Counted from the first letter of the stretch, positions 26,689 through 35,642 are shown. The stretch: 64,000 nucleotides of DNA from Acetobacter sicerae (GCF_011516765.1 NZ_JAAABN010000014.1:1-64000), one strand, 5' to 3'. Translations and numbers: made by a program. The notes: generated by a model not told the origin, from the letters alone.

Positions 26689-27372
26689 TCAGCCAAGCCT
26701 TACGGACAGCTCGACGTCCCCGGCGAACGGCACGGAGAGATACCCGGCGGCAGGAGAGCGGACGCGCGCCAGATACTCAGGGCTGTGATCGGCATTATCC
26801 GCGACGATCAGCGCGCCGGTCTGCAGCCTGTCCTCCAGAAGATCGAGAATATCGGGGTAGAGCGGCTTGGCGCCGTCAAGCAGTACGAGATCGATGCTCT
26901 CTGGGAGACCGGTCGCCAGCGTCTGCAGGGCATCGCCCTCGCGGAACTCCACAAGATCGGCCAGACCCGCTTCTTCAAGATGATGCCGGGCGCGGGCAAT
27001 CTTGGAGGATTCAAACTCGGTGGTAATCAGCCTGCCACCGCCATTGTCGCGCAGCGCGGCAGCGAGATGGATGGTGGAGAGACCGAAGGACGTTCCAAAT
27101 TCAACAATGCCTTTCGCCCAGTTGGCGCGTGCCAGCATGTAAAGCAGCGTACCCGTCTCACGCGAAACAGGGAGCCACAGGTCTTTTGCGAGACCATAGA
27201 ATTTCCGATAGTCGGTCCGGCTTCCGGCAAGGCGTTGCAATTCCTCACGGGGCAATTCCGAGACGGCAGGGCTTGTTGCGGCGTCTGCCTCAGCAAACAG
27301 GCGATCCAGCAAAGGCGCAACAGGCACGCTGGTCAGCGTCGAGGTCTTTTCGAGGGTCACGGGGGCGGTCAT
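26689..27372 (-). CDS. Class I SAM-dependent O-methyltransferase-like protein
   Basis: 227 residues. The SAM-binding region is seen as GIVEFGTSFGLSTIHLAAAL (about 88-107), a form of the ExGxxxGxS motif of family 3 (CCoAOMT-like) O-methyltransferases. Next come RLITTEFESSKIARARHHLE and the acidic DLVLLDGAKPLYPDIL. The usual metal-binding Asp-Asn pair is suggested by VADNADHSP near 194. It probably methylates a small hydroxylated compound. It lies between the SDR gene and a TetR gene on the same strand and may be controlled by the latter. Confidence 0.8.
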   Translation of the reverse strand: MTAPVTLEKTSTLTSVPVAPLLDRLFAEADAATSPAVSELPREELQRLAGSRTDYRKFYGLAKDLWLPVSRETGTLLYMLARANWAKGIVEFGTSFGLSTIHLAAALRDNGGGRLITTEFESSKIARARHHLEEAGLADLVEFREGDALQTLATGLPESIDLVLLDGAKPLYPDILDLLEDRLQTGALIVADNADHSPEYLARVRSPAAGYLSVPFAGDVELSVRLG

Positions 27373-27566
27373 GGGGCGATCTCCGCACTAGGTTTCGCAC
27401 TTTCCGTGCGCCCCACAAAAATACGACGAACCCGTCATTTTCACTATTCGCATTGCGCCGCCTACAAAACGGCTTTGAAATACTCAGTGTTTTTCATCAG
27501 AAATATTGGGAACGCGCCGCCAGCTCATCGAGCGGGTTCGCATTTCCCACACGGGAGACAGAGCGG

Positions 27567-28241
27567 TTACCGTTCTCGGTCAGCCTGTGCCGTGACTGTC
27601 GGAACCACATGGCCGGCCGAGATCTTCACAAGCCAGGCGCAGAACATGTCGGCCATGGCGTCCGCATAGGCATCGATTTCCGCGATTGTCCGGGCAGTCC
27701 CGGAAAATTCCTTGCCGACCGCGCTAAAGGTCATCGTGATCAGATCGGCCGCCAGTTCACGCGTTCGGTCTGGCGCGTCCGGGAGAAGCTCCTGCATGAA
27801 ACGCAGCATGATCCGGTCGCCGGCTTCCCGTGCTTCAGAGGCCTCGGGCGCATCCCGGTAAAGAGGAGCCGCATCGCCCAGCGCCACGCGAACAGCCGCC
27901 TCTTCGCATTCGGAGCGTATGAAGGCATGAGTGACCGCGCGCAAACGCTCCAGGGGCTGATGACGCTCATCCTCAAGGATATCGCGCAGCATTTCTGCCG
28001 TTCGCCGCCATTCGTCGGCCTGGAGCCGAAACAGAATCGCTGCCTTGTTTGGAAAATACTGATACAGTGAACCAACACTTACGCCAGCCTTCTCGGCGAC
28101 GCGCGCTGTCGTAAAGCGGGTGGCACCTTCCTCCGCCAGCACCAGTGTCGCTGCTTCCAGAATTGTTGCCACAAGCCCGGCCGAGCGGGTTTGCCTGGGT
28201 TGCTTTCGGGCCGAAATTCGAGGCGTGGGATGATCGGTCAT
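27567..28241 (-). CDS. TetR-family transcriptional regulator
   Basis: 224 residues from MTDHPTP at 28241, preceded by GGAG; the open frame extends nine residues further. The N-terminal helix-turn-helix spans about residues 20-65: VATILEAATLVLAEEGATRF, then VAEKAGVSVGSLYQYFPNKAAIL. The C-terminal half is a TetR ligand-binding region. It is the first of three same-strand genes (TetR, methyltransferase, SDR), 194 bp from the methyltransferase, and is the likely local regulator of that pair. Confidence 0.87.
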   Translation of the reverse strand: MTDHPTPRISARKQPRQTRSAGLVATILEAATLVLAEEGATRFTTARVAEKAGVSVGSLYQYFPNKAAILFRLQADEWRRTAEMLRDILEDERHQPLERLRAVTHAFIRSECEEAAVRVALGDAAPLYRDAPEASEAREAGDRIMLRFMQELLPDAPDRTRELAADLITMTFSAVGKEFSGTARTIAEIDAYADAMADMFCAWLVKISAGHVVPTVTAQADRER

Positions 28242-28933
28242 GCCACTCCGTAAACCACGAACAAGCAATATGACGAATTAATCGTGTTTCCAGTCCCGCG
28301 CAAGCGGAGCCAGTCAGCCAACTCCCTGCATCAGGCCGACGGAAAGCCTGGTTCCGGCCAGTGGCGTCTCTACTCGTCCCGGCTAGACGCTCGCGTTACC
28401 GACATACTCCCACACAACTGGTCGATCCGGGCGGCAGGTCCAATCTGTGCAAGACCCGTCCCTGATCGGACGTGTGTCAAATGCTGGCGAGAGCGTAATG
28501 GCCGCGACAGGCAGGGAAACAGGAAAACCGCCGAGCCTTGCTCTCATGTCATCAGGTGCGTGCTTTCCATAGGCGGTCCAGCGTCACCTGTGATCTCCAA
28601 CTTTCCAAAAGACAATGTGTATTATGCCGTTTTCCAGCCGAGGCACATATACAGACCTGAAAATGGTCCACGCCTTTGCTCCAGCCTCCGGCTTTACGGC
28701 CAGAACGCAGTCTGGCAGAAAGAGAGTGCCGAAAAAGACGTATGTCGGTTTGGTAAGCCCGACGCCCTGAACATGGTTCTGATCACGTTCTCCTGACAGA
28801 GCAGATCCCGCGGCCGGATCACATGGCTCAGACGCCGTGATGTGACGGCTGTCGCGCGTCCTGTCCTCAAGGGGAACAGGATGGATCACCCGTTCACAGG
28901 TCCGCCTGCAACGCATGATACAGGGCTTTTCGG
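28242..28933. other. Long non-coding or unrecognised stretch
   Basis: About 690 bases between the TetR and VOC genes. Open frames exist on both strands (for example 28284-28796 on plus and 28584-28916 on minus), but none has family-like sequence, a ribosome site or plausible composition. It may be the remains of a deleted gene. No RNA gene or repeat was recognised. Confidence 0.45.
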
Positions 28934-29308
28934 ATGAAGCTGAACCATATCAACCTCTGCACCAGCAATGTGCTGGCACTGTCTTCCCTGCTTGAAAAGC
29001 ACTTCGGGTTTGTCCTTGAAGAAACACGCGGGCAGCACGCTTTTGCCCAGCTTACCGGCACCGATGGCATGACGCTGATCCTGATGGACATGAGCAAAAC
29101 GCCCCAGCCCTATCCGCGCAATTTCCATATCGGGTTCATTCTCGATGATCCGCAGGAGGTGCACGCCAGACATGCAAGCCTGTGCGCCGACGGCTATCTG
29201 CCAGGACCGGTGGAGGTCATGACGCGTGGGCGTGATCGCTGGACCCTGTTCTATCACCCCGCAGGTGATGACCTGCTGATCGAGGTCAGTGCGCAGGAAC
29301 GGGTGTAA
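28934..29308 (+). CDS. VOC (glyoxalase/bleomycin-resistance) family protein
   Basis: A 124-residue protein with the single vicinal-oxygen-chelate fold unit pair. It starts MKLNHINLCTSNVLALSSLL, with the first metal His at residue 5, continues KHFGFVLEE, then FHIGFILDDPQEVHARHASL and RWTLFYHPAGDDLLIEVSA with a C-terminal Glu. Such proteins are lyases, dioxygenases, isomerases or antibiotic-binding proteins; nothing here separates these. It runs convergently towards the tannase gene, with a strong hairpin between. A role in ring-compound metabolism with the tannase cluster is possible but only by position. Confidence 0.85.
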   Translation: MKLNHINLCTSNVLALSSLLEKHFGFVLEETRGQHAFAQLTGTDGMTLILMDMSKTPQPYPRNFHIGFILDDPQEVHARHASLCADGYLPGPVEVMTRGRDRWTLFYHPAGDDLLIEVSAQERV

Positions 29309-29333
29309 CTATCGCGCCTGTCGCCTGCCTCAC

Positions 29334-29360
29334 GCCGCCCGGCATCTGACGCCGGGCGGC
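29334..29360. terminator. Strong hairpin between convergent VOC and tannase genes
   Basis: GCCGCCCGGC and GCCGGGCGGC form a perfect 10-bp GC stem with a 7-base loop, placed between two convergent genes. No T-run follows, but position and strength suggest a bidirectional terminator. Confidence 0.6.
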
Positions 29361-29372
29361 AGGCTGTTCCGG

Positions 29373-31175
29373 TTACTTCGTGTTTTCCACGACAAGCTTT
29401 TTGTCCCGGACGCCGTACTGCTTCTGATTATCCGGTCCGATCAGCAACGTGGCATGGCCTGCAAATGTCATAGGCAGGGAGACAGGTGACTTTACGGGGC
29501 GGTAATTCCCTGCATCATTCACATCCCCTGCCCCGACATACTGCGCAAGGTAGGGATAGGGATAAACCGGGCGGCTGGCGATCGCTACCGCATCCGGCCG
29601 GGCGTAAGGCTGGCTGGGCATGGGGGCCATGTGGATCTGGCCACCAGCCGGCGGCTTGCCGTGCCCTCCGGGCGGCGGTCCCATCGGCCCATCACCTTGG
29701 GCTGTCTTTTCCGTACGAATAGCGTTGGGCGCAATGCCAGATTCCGTCCAGGCCATGAGCGGGGACAGAAAATCGACCTGCGGGAAGCCCTCACCGTTTC
29801 CACAATGTCCCACACCGGGCAGCAGATAGAATTTCAGGAAACTGTCAGTCTGTTCCACGCCCATTTCCCGCTGTACGCCCTGATAATACGCGATGGTGTT
29901 CAGGGGCGAGATCGACTGGTCCGCCAGCCCGTGCCACAGGATCAAGCGGCCACCGTGCTTGTGGAACGGACGGAGGTTTGTGTTCTCGGCATTATACAGT
30001 GGTGCCAGCTTGGTCATGGTGGCGAAGGACGCGTCATCAAAATGAAAGCGGATCAAGTCAGCCGCTTTTTCATCCACCTGCAGCGGAATGACATAGGCAA
30101 TGGCGGAAGCGGCAATACCCTGGCTCATGGACTCTCCGCGTGCTGTGGCAGGCAGTGCCCATTGCAGTTCTGAACCCGGCAGTGGACCACCGATGATGTA
30201 TGGGCGCCCCGCCGCATCTGTGGCCCCCTTGTAAAGCCGTAGCGCCGCCTGCGTTTCCTCCGCTGTCAGGCAGTGCGATGTGTCACTCTGGCCTGCCGCG
30301 CACTGTACCCACACGGGATCGAAATGGCAGGCGCGAGGTTCTTCCAGAATGCCGTCCTTTACACCCGAAAGCGTATCGCAGTGACGGATAACGGCGTCAT
30401 GCAGCACCCCCACACGGTTTTGCAGCAGGATATTGGTGCCATCGGCACGCTGGTTCCCGCGCACGTTCCACGCATGGTAAAAGGAGTTCTGCACGGTAAA
30501 CAGTGCGGCCGGAGCTCCTGCGGAAATCCCGTCAAAATCCTCGGGGTAGCGCTGCGCCTCCATCAGGGCTTCACGCCCGCCATCGGAACATCCTACAAAG
30601 TAGGAATATTTCGGGGCCTGGCCGTAGAAGGCCGCCGTCAGGGCCTTGGCCGCCAGAGCGGTGACATGGTTGGCACGATAAGCGAAGTCGATGCGTTTTT
30701 GCGGGTCTTTACCGAATTCGCCCTGCGCCAGCCCCATCATGGAGCCGGTATGGCCCATATCATCGCCCGCCATGACGAATTCGCCATTTAGCGCCGGAAC
30801 ACATGCTCCCGCGTTGCTGACGCCCACTTGCGTCATTCCGCACAGGCCACCGCAACCGCCGAGCAGGAAGCGCTGGGTCCAGTGCTCCATGGGCAGATCG
30901 ACTTCAAAGGAAATCGCAGGCGCGATCTGGCCCGTAATCTTGCAGAATTTACCCTTTGGAGTGTCCAGCACAGCCGCTTTCTGGCCGTGAACGGCAGCGC
31001 CCACGGCGGGCGCAAGATCGACATTGCCTAGCGCCTCACAGGAGGTAACGGGCTTTACCTCCGACAGGCTGGCGATATCCGAGGCCCGCGCCGGGTTCGA
31101 GAACACAGAGAGGAGGCAGATACCCGGTCCCACAATCCACAAAAAGGCGGTCAGTTTTAGAAGTATTCTTTTCAT
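29373..31175 (-). CDS. Tannase/feruloyl esterase family protein
   Basis: 600 residues from MKRILLK at 31175, giving a normal signal peptide (LKLTAFLWIVGPGICLLSVFSN, cleavage near ARA-S), so it is exported. An alpha/beta hydrolase of the tannase family: catalytic Ser197 in VGCSDGGREAL, with GVLHDAVIRHCD and DGILEEPRACHFDP downstream, and the catalytic His probably in PGVGHCGNGEG. Paired cysteines are numerous, as usual. It hydrolyses galloyl or feruloyl esters. A Pro/Gly/Met-rich insert (about residues 500-540) is unusual. It lies downstream of UbiD/UbiX-type genes, suggesting tannin breakdown to gallate and beyond. Confidence 0.87.
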   Translation of the reverse strand: MKRILLKLTAFLWIVGPGICLLSVFSNPARASDIASLSEVKPVTSCEALGNVDLAPAVGAAVHGQKAAVLDTPKGKFCKITGQIAPAISFEVDLPMEHWTQRFLLGGCGGLCGMTQVGVSNAGACVPALNGEFVMAGDDMGHTGSMMGLAQGEFGKDPQKRIDFAYRANHVTALAAKALTAAFYGQAPKYSYFVGCSDGGREALMEAQRYPEDFDGISAGAPAALFTVQNSFYHAWNVRGNQRADGTNILLQNRVGVLHDAVIRHCDTLSGVKDGILEEPRACHFDPVWVQCAAGQSDTSHCLTAEETQAALRLYKGATDAAGRPYIIGGPLPGSELQWALPATARGESMSQGIAASAIAYVIPLQVDEKAADLIRFHFDDASFATMTKLAPLYNAENTNLRPFHKHGGRLILWHGLADQSISPLNTIAYYQGVQREMGVEQTDSFLKFYLLPGVGHCGNGEGFPQVDFLSPLMAWTESGIAPNAIRTEKTAQGDGPMGPPPGGHGKPPAGGQIHMAPMPSQPYARPDAVAIASRPVYPYPYLAQYVGAGDVNDAGNYRPVKSPVSLPMTFAGHATLLIGPDNQKQYGVRDKKLVVENTK

Positions 31176-31302
31176 CGCAGGTAAAATGCCCCGTTCAGTC
31201 AATCGTTCGATGCGGTTCATTAGCCGAATTCACGCGATGGCGCGCCAAGCAGAATGTATGGATTTGTAATAAAGGCAACTATTCAGAGCTCCCGGCAACC
31301 CG

Positions 31303-31731
31303 TTACTCCGCCCCCCATTCTTCCTTGTAGCCAAACCCGTTCCTGTTATCGGTCGCCTTGATGTAAAGCGGCGTAAACGCCCAGTAGACAGGCCGAAGAG
31401 GGGCCGGAATGGAAAACCGGGCCATATAAAGACTTGCCGCCAGTTCCCGGTCCTCAATGTCCAGCCTCCGCACAGGTCCCTCCATCTGCAATCCCCGCAG
31501 GAGAGGAATGGACCAGTCCTGACCACTGACTGTTGCTACCCCTCGCCCCGTCTGCTCCAGCAGAATGCCATGGCGGGTCGAAGGGTCTGTCACAAACAGC
31601 AGGCGGGCGCGTAGTGGGTCAAAAACATAGAATATAGGTGCTGCCCAGTGCTGATGCCCGGCGCAAGCCGCCAGGGACATGACATGATATTCTTCCAGCA
31701 GGGCATCAATCCGGGAGGTGAATATGGTCAT
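31303..31731 (-). CDS. Pyridoxamine 5'-phosphate oxidase-like flavin protein
   Basis: 142 residues from the ATG at 31731, which overlaps the preceding stop (ATGA). It has a small split-barrel fold: IDALLEEYHVMSLAAC, WAAPIFYVFDPLRARLLFVT, TRHGILLEQTGRGVATVSGQ and GLQMEGPVRRLD are the order expected for PNPOx-like FMN or F420-binding proteins. The start is chosen for the coupling. Its place in a UbiD/UbiX/tannase operon could reflect flavin handling for the UbiX-made prenyl-FMN. It occupies the place of the small third subunit seen in some UbiD-type decarboxylase operons; equivalence is only a guess. Confidence 0.7.
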   Translation of the reverse strand: MTIFTSRIDALLEEYHVMSLAACAGHQHWAAPIFYVFDPLRARLLFVTDPSTRHGILLEQTGRGVATVSGQDWSIPLLRGLQMEGPVRRLDIEDRELAASLYMARFSIPAPLRPVYWAFTPLYIKATDNRNGFGYKEEWGAE

Positions 31732-32447
31732 GGTCCGACAAACCTTAGCCATATGGTGGTCATGGGCATGGCCAGCACCAGTGCGGGCAGCATGTTACCA
31801 ACCGGGAATTTGACAATGCCGCATATCCGGAAGCCGGTTGCCAGCATCAGCACACCCCCTACGGCTGCAAAATTGTCGTTCATCAATGGGGTTGTCAGCG
31901 GGGCAAGGTAAGTCGCACCTGTCGCAAGGGCCAGCAGAACTGCCAGTTGAGGAATGCATATGGCCGCAACGGCAAAGCCCAGCGTTGTTGCAAAAATGGT
32001 GGCGGTCAGGAAGTCCAGAACAGATTTGGCCAGCAGGATGGAGGGATCTCCCGTCATACCTTCATGAATGGCACCGAATATGCCAGTTCCGCTTGCGCAG
32101 AAGAGAACGGTAAGGGCAACGAAGCGTTCGAGAAATACCTCTGGCATCAGATCTGCAGGCATAGGCACAAAGCGTCCCAGTAACCGGTTTCCCCATGTGG
32201 AAACCGCGCCCAGATGAGTCTCCAAAGCGCAACTTTCCCCTATGATGACACCAAGCAGCAGGGATAAGACCATCACGGCAACGGCATGGCCGTGGACAAT
32301 CAGCGAAACACCCATTCCCATGGATGCCAGACCGAACATCATAGGCAGACCATCTTTCAGGCGTTGTGGAATATGCCCGCTCAGGGCCGCACCGAGAATT
32401 CCGCCTGCCAGCACTACGCCGGCATCTGTATATGAGCCGATCAACAT
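31728..32447 (-). CDS. DUF554 family membrane protein
   Basis: 239 residues from MLIGSYTD at 32447; the longer frame upstream runs into the UbiX-like gene and shows no similarity. Six or seven hydrophobic segments are visible, with the family's GSYTDAGVVLAGGILGAAL at the N-terminus, LLLGVIIGESCALE near 85, FLERFVALTVLFCASGTGIFG near 125 and KSVLDFLTATIFATTLG near 160. It is an integral inner-membrane protein; some members have been proposed to be transporters. In this operon it might move an aromatic acid or its product. It is coupled to the next gene by an ATGA overlap. Confidence 0.8.
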   Translation of the reverse strand: MLIGSYTDAGVVLAGGILGAALSGHIPQRLKDGLPMMFGLASMGMGVSLIVHGHAVAVMVLSLLLGVIIGESCALETHLGAVSTWGNRLLGRFVPMPADLMPEVFLERFVALTVLFCASGTGIFGAIHEGMTGDPSILLAKSVLDFLTATIFATTLGFAVAAICIPQLAVLLALATGATYLAPLTTPLMNDNFAAVGGVLMLATGFRICGIVKFPVGNMLPALVLAMPMTTIWLRFVGP

Positions 32448-32457
32448 GGCTGTTTTC

Positions 32458-33048
32458 CTATTTTTCCGCTGAGACGGCAGACAGTGTTTCGCCCCAGCGG
32501 GGCATGTCAGGCACCTCCACACCCAGCAGGGACAGGACGCGCGCGGCACTATGGCGGATGATATCGGCACTTGTGCGCGGTGCCGCGTAAATGGCGGGAA
32601 CCGGCGGGAAAATGATACCGCCATATTCGGTCACGGCCAGCATGTTACGCAGATGACCCAGATGAAGTGGCGCCTCACGCGTCATCATCACCAGACGCCG
32701 CCTTTCCTTGAGCGCGACATCGGCCGCGCGCGTGACAAGATTATCCGTCACTCCCGATGCAATTGCACCAAGCGTATGCATGGAGCACGGGGCGATAATC
32801 ATGCCTTCGGTACGAAAAGACCCACTTGAAATGGGTGCGCCTAGCGCACCTGGTGAGTGGATATGGGTGGCAAGGGCGTACACGTCCTCAGCAGACAGAT
32901 CTGTTTCATGCTCCCGCGTCAGTTGCGCACCACGGGACATGACGAGATGCGTCTCGATCTCCGCTTCCCGTAATAGACGCAAGACATCAACTCCATACTG
33001 GAAGCCCGATGCTCCCGTAATACCGACGACAATCCGTTTTCGGGTCAT
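32458..33048 (-). CDS. UbiX-like flavin prenyltransferase
   Basis: A 196-residue UbiX/LpdB-type protein that makes prenylated FMN, the cofactor of UbiD decarboxylases. Marks are IVVGITGASGFQYGVDVLRL at the N-terminus, FRTEGMIIAPCSMHTLGAIA near 80, GVTDNLVTRAADVALKERR (phosphate and prenyl site) near 98, TREAPLHLGHLRNM near 122 and PPVPAIYAAP near 147. All are normal for the family. It lies 99 bp downstream of the UbiD-like gene. A role as the dedicated cofactor maker for that enzyme is well supported by context. Confidence 0.93.
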   Translation of the reverse strand: MTRKRIVVGITGASGFQYGVDVLRLLREAEIETHLVMSRGAQLTREHETDLSAEDVYALATHIHSPGALGAPISSGSFRTEGMIIAPCSMHTLGAIASGVTDNLVTRAADVALKERRRLVMMTREAPLHLGHLRNMLAVTEYGGIIFPPVPAIYAAPRTSADIIRHSAARVLSLLGVEVPDMPRWGETLSAVSAEK

Positions 33049-33147
33049 TGAAAGCTCCCGTTCTGAAGGTGTTTCCCGATGACGGCAGAAGTACAGAACC
33101 TGTCTGCCTGCGCGGGATGACGGACCGGCAAACAGGTTCCTGCAACA

Positions 33148-34656
33148 TTACATGCCCGCTTTGGGAAAGATCGAAGGTGCGAACGGATGCGGATCGACTT
33201 CGCGGAACTGCGCACGCACAAAATGCTCTTTCAGTTTCCACGGATAGGTGCAGTCAAAGATCGTCTTACACGACACGCCTTTTCCAGGGATTGAGGGATC
33301 GTACTCCGGCACCTGCGAGGGATCGAGCACATGACCCGTCACCCCGGGCAGAAACATGGTATCCACATTGCCCTGATACCGGGTCTGCATGGCCCAGAGC
33401 ACATCGTTACTGTCGAACAGATCGACATCATCATCCACGATGATGACGTTCTTGAGTTCGCGATAAACTGCTAGCGCAATCAGCGCGGCCTGACGCGCCT
33501 TACCCACATCGCCCGCACTACGCTGGCAGACCTGAAGGATCGCCAGCAGTTTTCCTCCACCCGCGCTATGCGCATAAACATTTTTCACAAACCCCGGCAG
33601 CGCCTTGTCACAAGCGTTGAAAATACTGGCTTCCGTTGGAATGCCTGCCAGATTCACATGCTCTTCACCCGGCCCGACCAATGTCTGCAAAATAGCGTTC
33701 TTCCGCATGGTCACGGCCTTGACCTTGATCACCGGCAGGGCTGGATTGGCAGGACCGTTATAATCGGGGAATTCGGGCATCGCATGGCCCGTATTGGTGT
33801 TGACATCCTCCCGTATCCGCCGTCCCGGCAGGATCTCGCCTTCAATCACGATTTCGGCCCTGGCGATGGAGCGCTCTTTCACCGTCACAGCATCTACGAG
33901 TTCAACCGCTCTACCACGCAGCCCGCCAGCTACGGTCAGTTCATCAAAGCCCAGAGGTGTGGTGGGGGCCTCGAAACACGCCCCGATCGGGATGGCAGGA
34001 TCCAGACCCATATTGATAGTAATGGGCAATGCCTCGCCCCGCTCTTCCGCCTTGGCACGGAAGGCATCGATATGGCGGCCAGGCGCGAAAAAGACCGAGA
34101 GTTCATCGCGCCCCTGCACGCACAGACGATGGATGGTCACGTCTGTATGGCCGTTATCCGGATCGCTACCCAGTAGCAGGCCGAGGCAGAAATACGGGCC
34201 AGCATCCTCTTCCGTATTGGTTGGGGCCGGGAGAAGATTACGCAGGTCAAAGTGCGGGTCCTCAGCCCGAAAGATCTGTTCCTGACACGGAGCGGACTGC
34301 CCCTTGAGGACGACCGGAGCAATCCCGTTAAGGACCGCCTCGCCCATCCGCCGCCCAAGCTCTTCGGGTCTGCTGTCAAGCAGTAAAGCCACGCGCTCAC
34401 GTTTTGCCATAAGGCCAACCAGTACGCGTGCACCGGGGTAGCCTTTCACATTCTCGAACATCATCGCCGGACCGGTTCTGGTCGGACGCATGACGGTACC
34501 CCCAGCCCCGACACGTTTATAAACACCCGCCAGTTCGGAGCGGGGGTCGATCTCATGGTCTGTTGAAATCAGTTCATCTGGAGACTGCTCAAGCCTAACC
34601 AGAGCGGAGCGTAGATCGATGACCGGTGAGTTGGCTGTGTGATCTGTCCTGTTCAT
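33148..34656 (-). CDS. UbiD-family aromatic acid decarboxylase (gallate decarboxylase-like)
   Basis: 502 residues, full UbiD length. Prenyl-FMN and metal contact regions are seen: VTIHRLCVQGRDELSVFFAP near 170, PITINMGLDPAIPIGACFE near 217, ARAEIVIEGEILPGRRIRED near 271 with the catalytic Glu and Arg cluster, and VIIVDDDVDLFDSNDVLWAM near 408. The opening (ELAGVYKRVGAGGTVMRPT, then GPAMMFENVKGYPGARVLVG) strongly recalls LpdC, the gallate decarboxylase of lactobacilli. With the tannase and UbiX-type genes this suggests gallate to pyrogallol. Protocatechuate or another hydroxybenzoate is an alternative. A divergent LysR gene lies 92 bp away. Confidence 0.88.
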   Translation of the reverse strand: MNRTDHTANSPVIDLRSALVRLEQSPDELISTDHEIDPRSELAGVYKRVGAGGTVMRPTRTGPAMMFENVKGYPGARVLVGLMAKRERVALLLDSRPEELGRRMGEAVLNGIAPVVLKGQSAPCQEQIFRAEDPHFDLRNLLPAPTNTEEDAGPYFCLGLLLGSDPDNGHTDVTIHRLCVQGRDELSVFFAPGRHIDAFRAKAEERGEALPITINMGLDPAIPIGACFEAPTTPLGFDELTVAGGLRGRAVELVDAVTVKERSIARAEIVIEGEILPGRRIREDVNTNTGHAMPEFPDYNGPANPALPVIKVKAVTMRKNAILQTLVGPGEEHVNLAGIPTEASIFNACDKALPGFVKNVYAHSAGGGKLLAILQVCQRSAGDVGKARQAALIALAVYRELKNVIIVDDDVDLFDSNDVLWAMQTRYQGNVDTMFLPGVTGHVLDPSQVPEYDPSIPGKGVSCKTIFDCTYPWKLKEHFVRAQFREVDPHPFAPSIFPKAGM

Positions 34657-34709
34657 GACATTGTCCTTCCTGTCGCAAAAGGAAGGCTATCCGGCCACCA
34701 TAATATGTT

Positions 34710-34726
34710 CCATATTCACTATATGG
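34710..34726. promoter_or_regulatory. LysR-type operator between the UbiD-like and LysR genes
   Basis: CCATATTCACTATATGG has perfect 6-base arms around a 5-base centre, in the 92-bp gap between divergent genes. It contains a T-N11-A pattern, as LysR-type boxes do, and is the likely binding site of the regulator starting at 34749. Confidence 0.55.
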
Positions 34727-34748
34727 CATTATTGATAAGTTAAATATT

Positions 34749-35642
34749 ATGGATGAACATCTAACGTCTGTTTCTCTACGCCGGCTGGCTGTCTTTCTCA
34801 CTGTGTGCGAAACCCTCCATGTCGCTCGTGCGGCTGAAAAGCTCGACATCGCACAGCCCGCGCTCAGCCAGCAGATCAAGGCTCTGGAAGAGGCTCTTGG
34901 TGCCCAGCTGTTCCATCGTCGCAAGCGGGGCATTGATCTGACCAGTGCTGGTCATGCCTGCCGAGAGGCGGCACAGCACCTCCTAAAGAGCCATCACAAC
35001 CTGATCGACGGGGTGCGAAGCATTGCCCGTGGTGAGATGGGCCAGCTTGTTCTGGGGCATGTCGGATCGGCCTTGGCGGGGCGGATTTTCCCCAACCATC
35101 TACAGAGAATGAAACAGCACTTCCCTGAAGTGCAGATCACGTTGGCTGAAAAATCCATCTCGGATCTTGTCACTGCTGTCACAAAAAAGGACATCGATGT
35201 TGCTCTGGTAAGAGATCTTGAAACTGTTCCTTCCATCTGCAGCACACGACGATACATAACGGAAAAGCTATTTGTTCTACTTCCGGAAAACCATCCCCTT
35301 GCATCCCGAACCGACCTTTCCATACGGGCAATCCATGCCACTCCCCTGATTGGTTTTCAGGATCCGGACGAAGTCGGCATCGCACGTATTGTGCAACAAA
35401 TAGCCGAAAAAAACGGCCTCTCCTTTGAGCCATCATGGAAAGTTACCAATATCGGCAGCATTTTCGGAATGGTTCACGCAGGTTTTGGCCTGTCAATCGT
35501 TGCCGAGAGTGTGACAGCACTTCTGCCTGCCGGTCTGAGCGCCCTCCCCCTGAGTGAACCTGACGCAGAATCAACCCTGTTTCTATTGTGGAACAGAGAG
35601 CAGGTCTCGCCAGCATTACAGAAGTTCATTGAGCTTTCCTGA
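34749..35642 (+). CDS. LysR-family regulator of the decarboxylase/tannase operon
   Basis: 297 residues. A winged helix-turn-helix lies at the N-terminus (RRLAVFLTVCETLHVARAAE, then LDIAQPALSQQIKALEEALG, about residues 10-60), followed by a CbnR-like substrate-binding domain (VTKKDIDVALVRDLETVP, and EKLFVLLPENHPLASRTDL near 170). It is divergent from the UbiD-like gene with a palindromic box between them, the standard LysR arrangement, so it probably activates the operon in response to gallate or a related aromatic. The ligand is inferred only from context. Confidence 0.88.
   Translation: MDEHLTSVSLRRLAVFLTVCETLHVARAAEKLDIAQPALSQQIKALEEALGAQLFHRRKRGIDLTSAGHACREAAQHLLKSHHNLIDGVRSIARGEMGQLVLGHVGSALAGRIFPNHLQRMKQHFPEVQITLAEKSISDLVTAVTKKDIDVALVRDLETVPSICSTRRYITEKLFVLLPENHPLASRTDLSIRAIHATPLIGFQDPDEVGIARIVQQIAEKNGLSFEPSWKVTNIGSIFGMVHAGFGLSIVAESVTALLPAGLSALPLSEPDAESTLFLLWNREQVSPALQKFIELS

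Noticed and set aside
26467..27669. Open frame of 400 codons on the plus strand
   Set aside because: It covers the ends of three clear minus-strand genes (SDR, methyltransferase, TetR) and shows no domain.
28284..28796. Possible 170-residue protein on the plus strand in the gap before the VOC gene
   Set aside because: No ribosome site, odd composition and no similarity; left as unassigned sequence.
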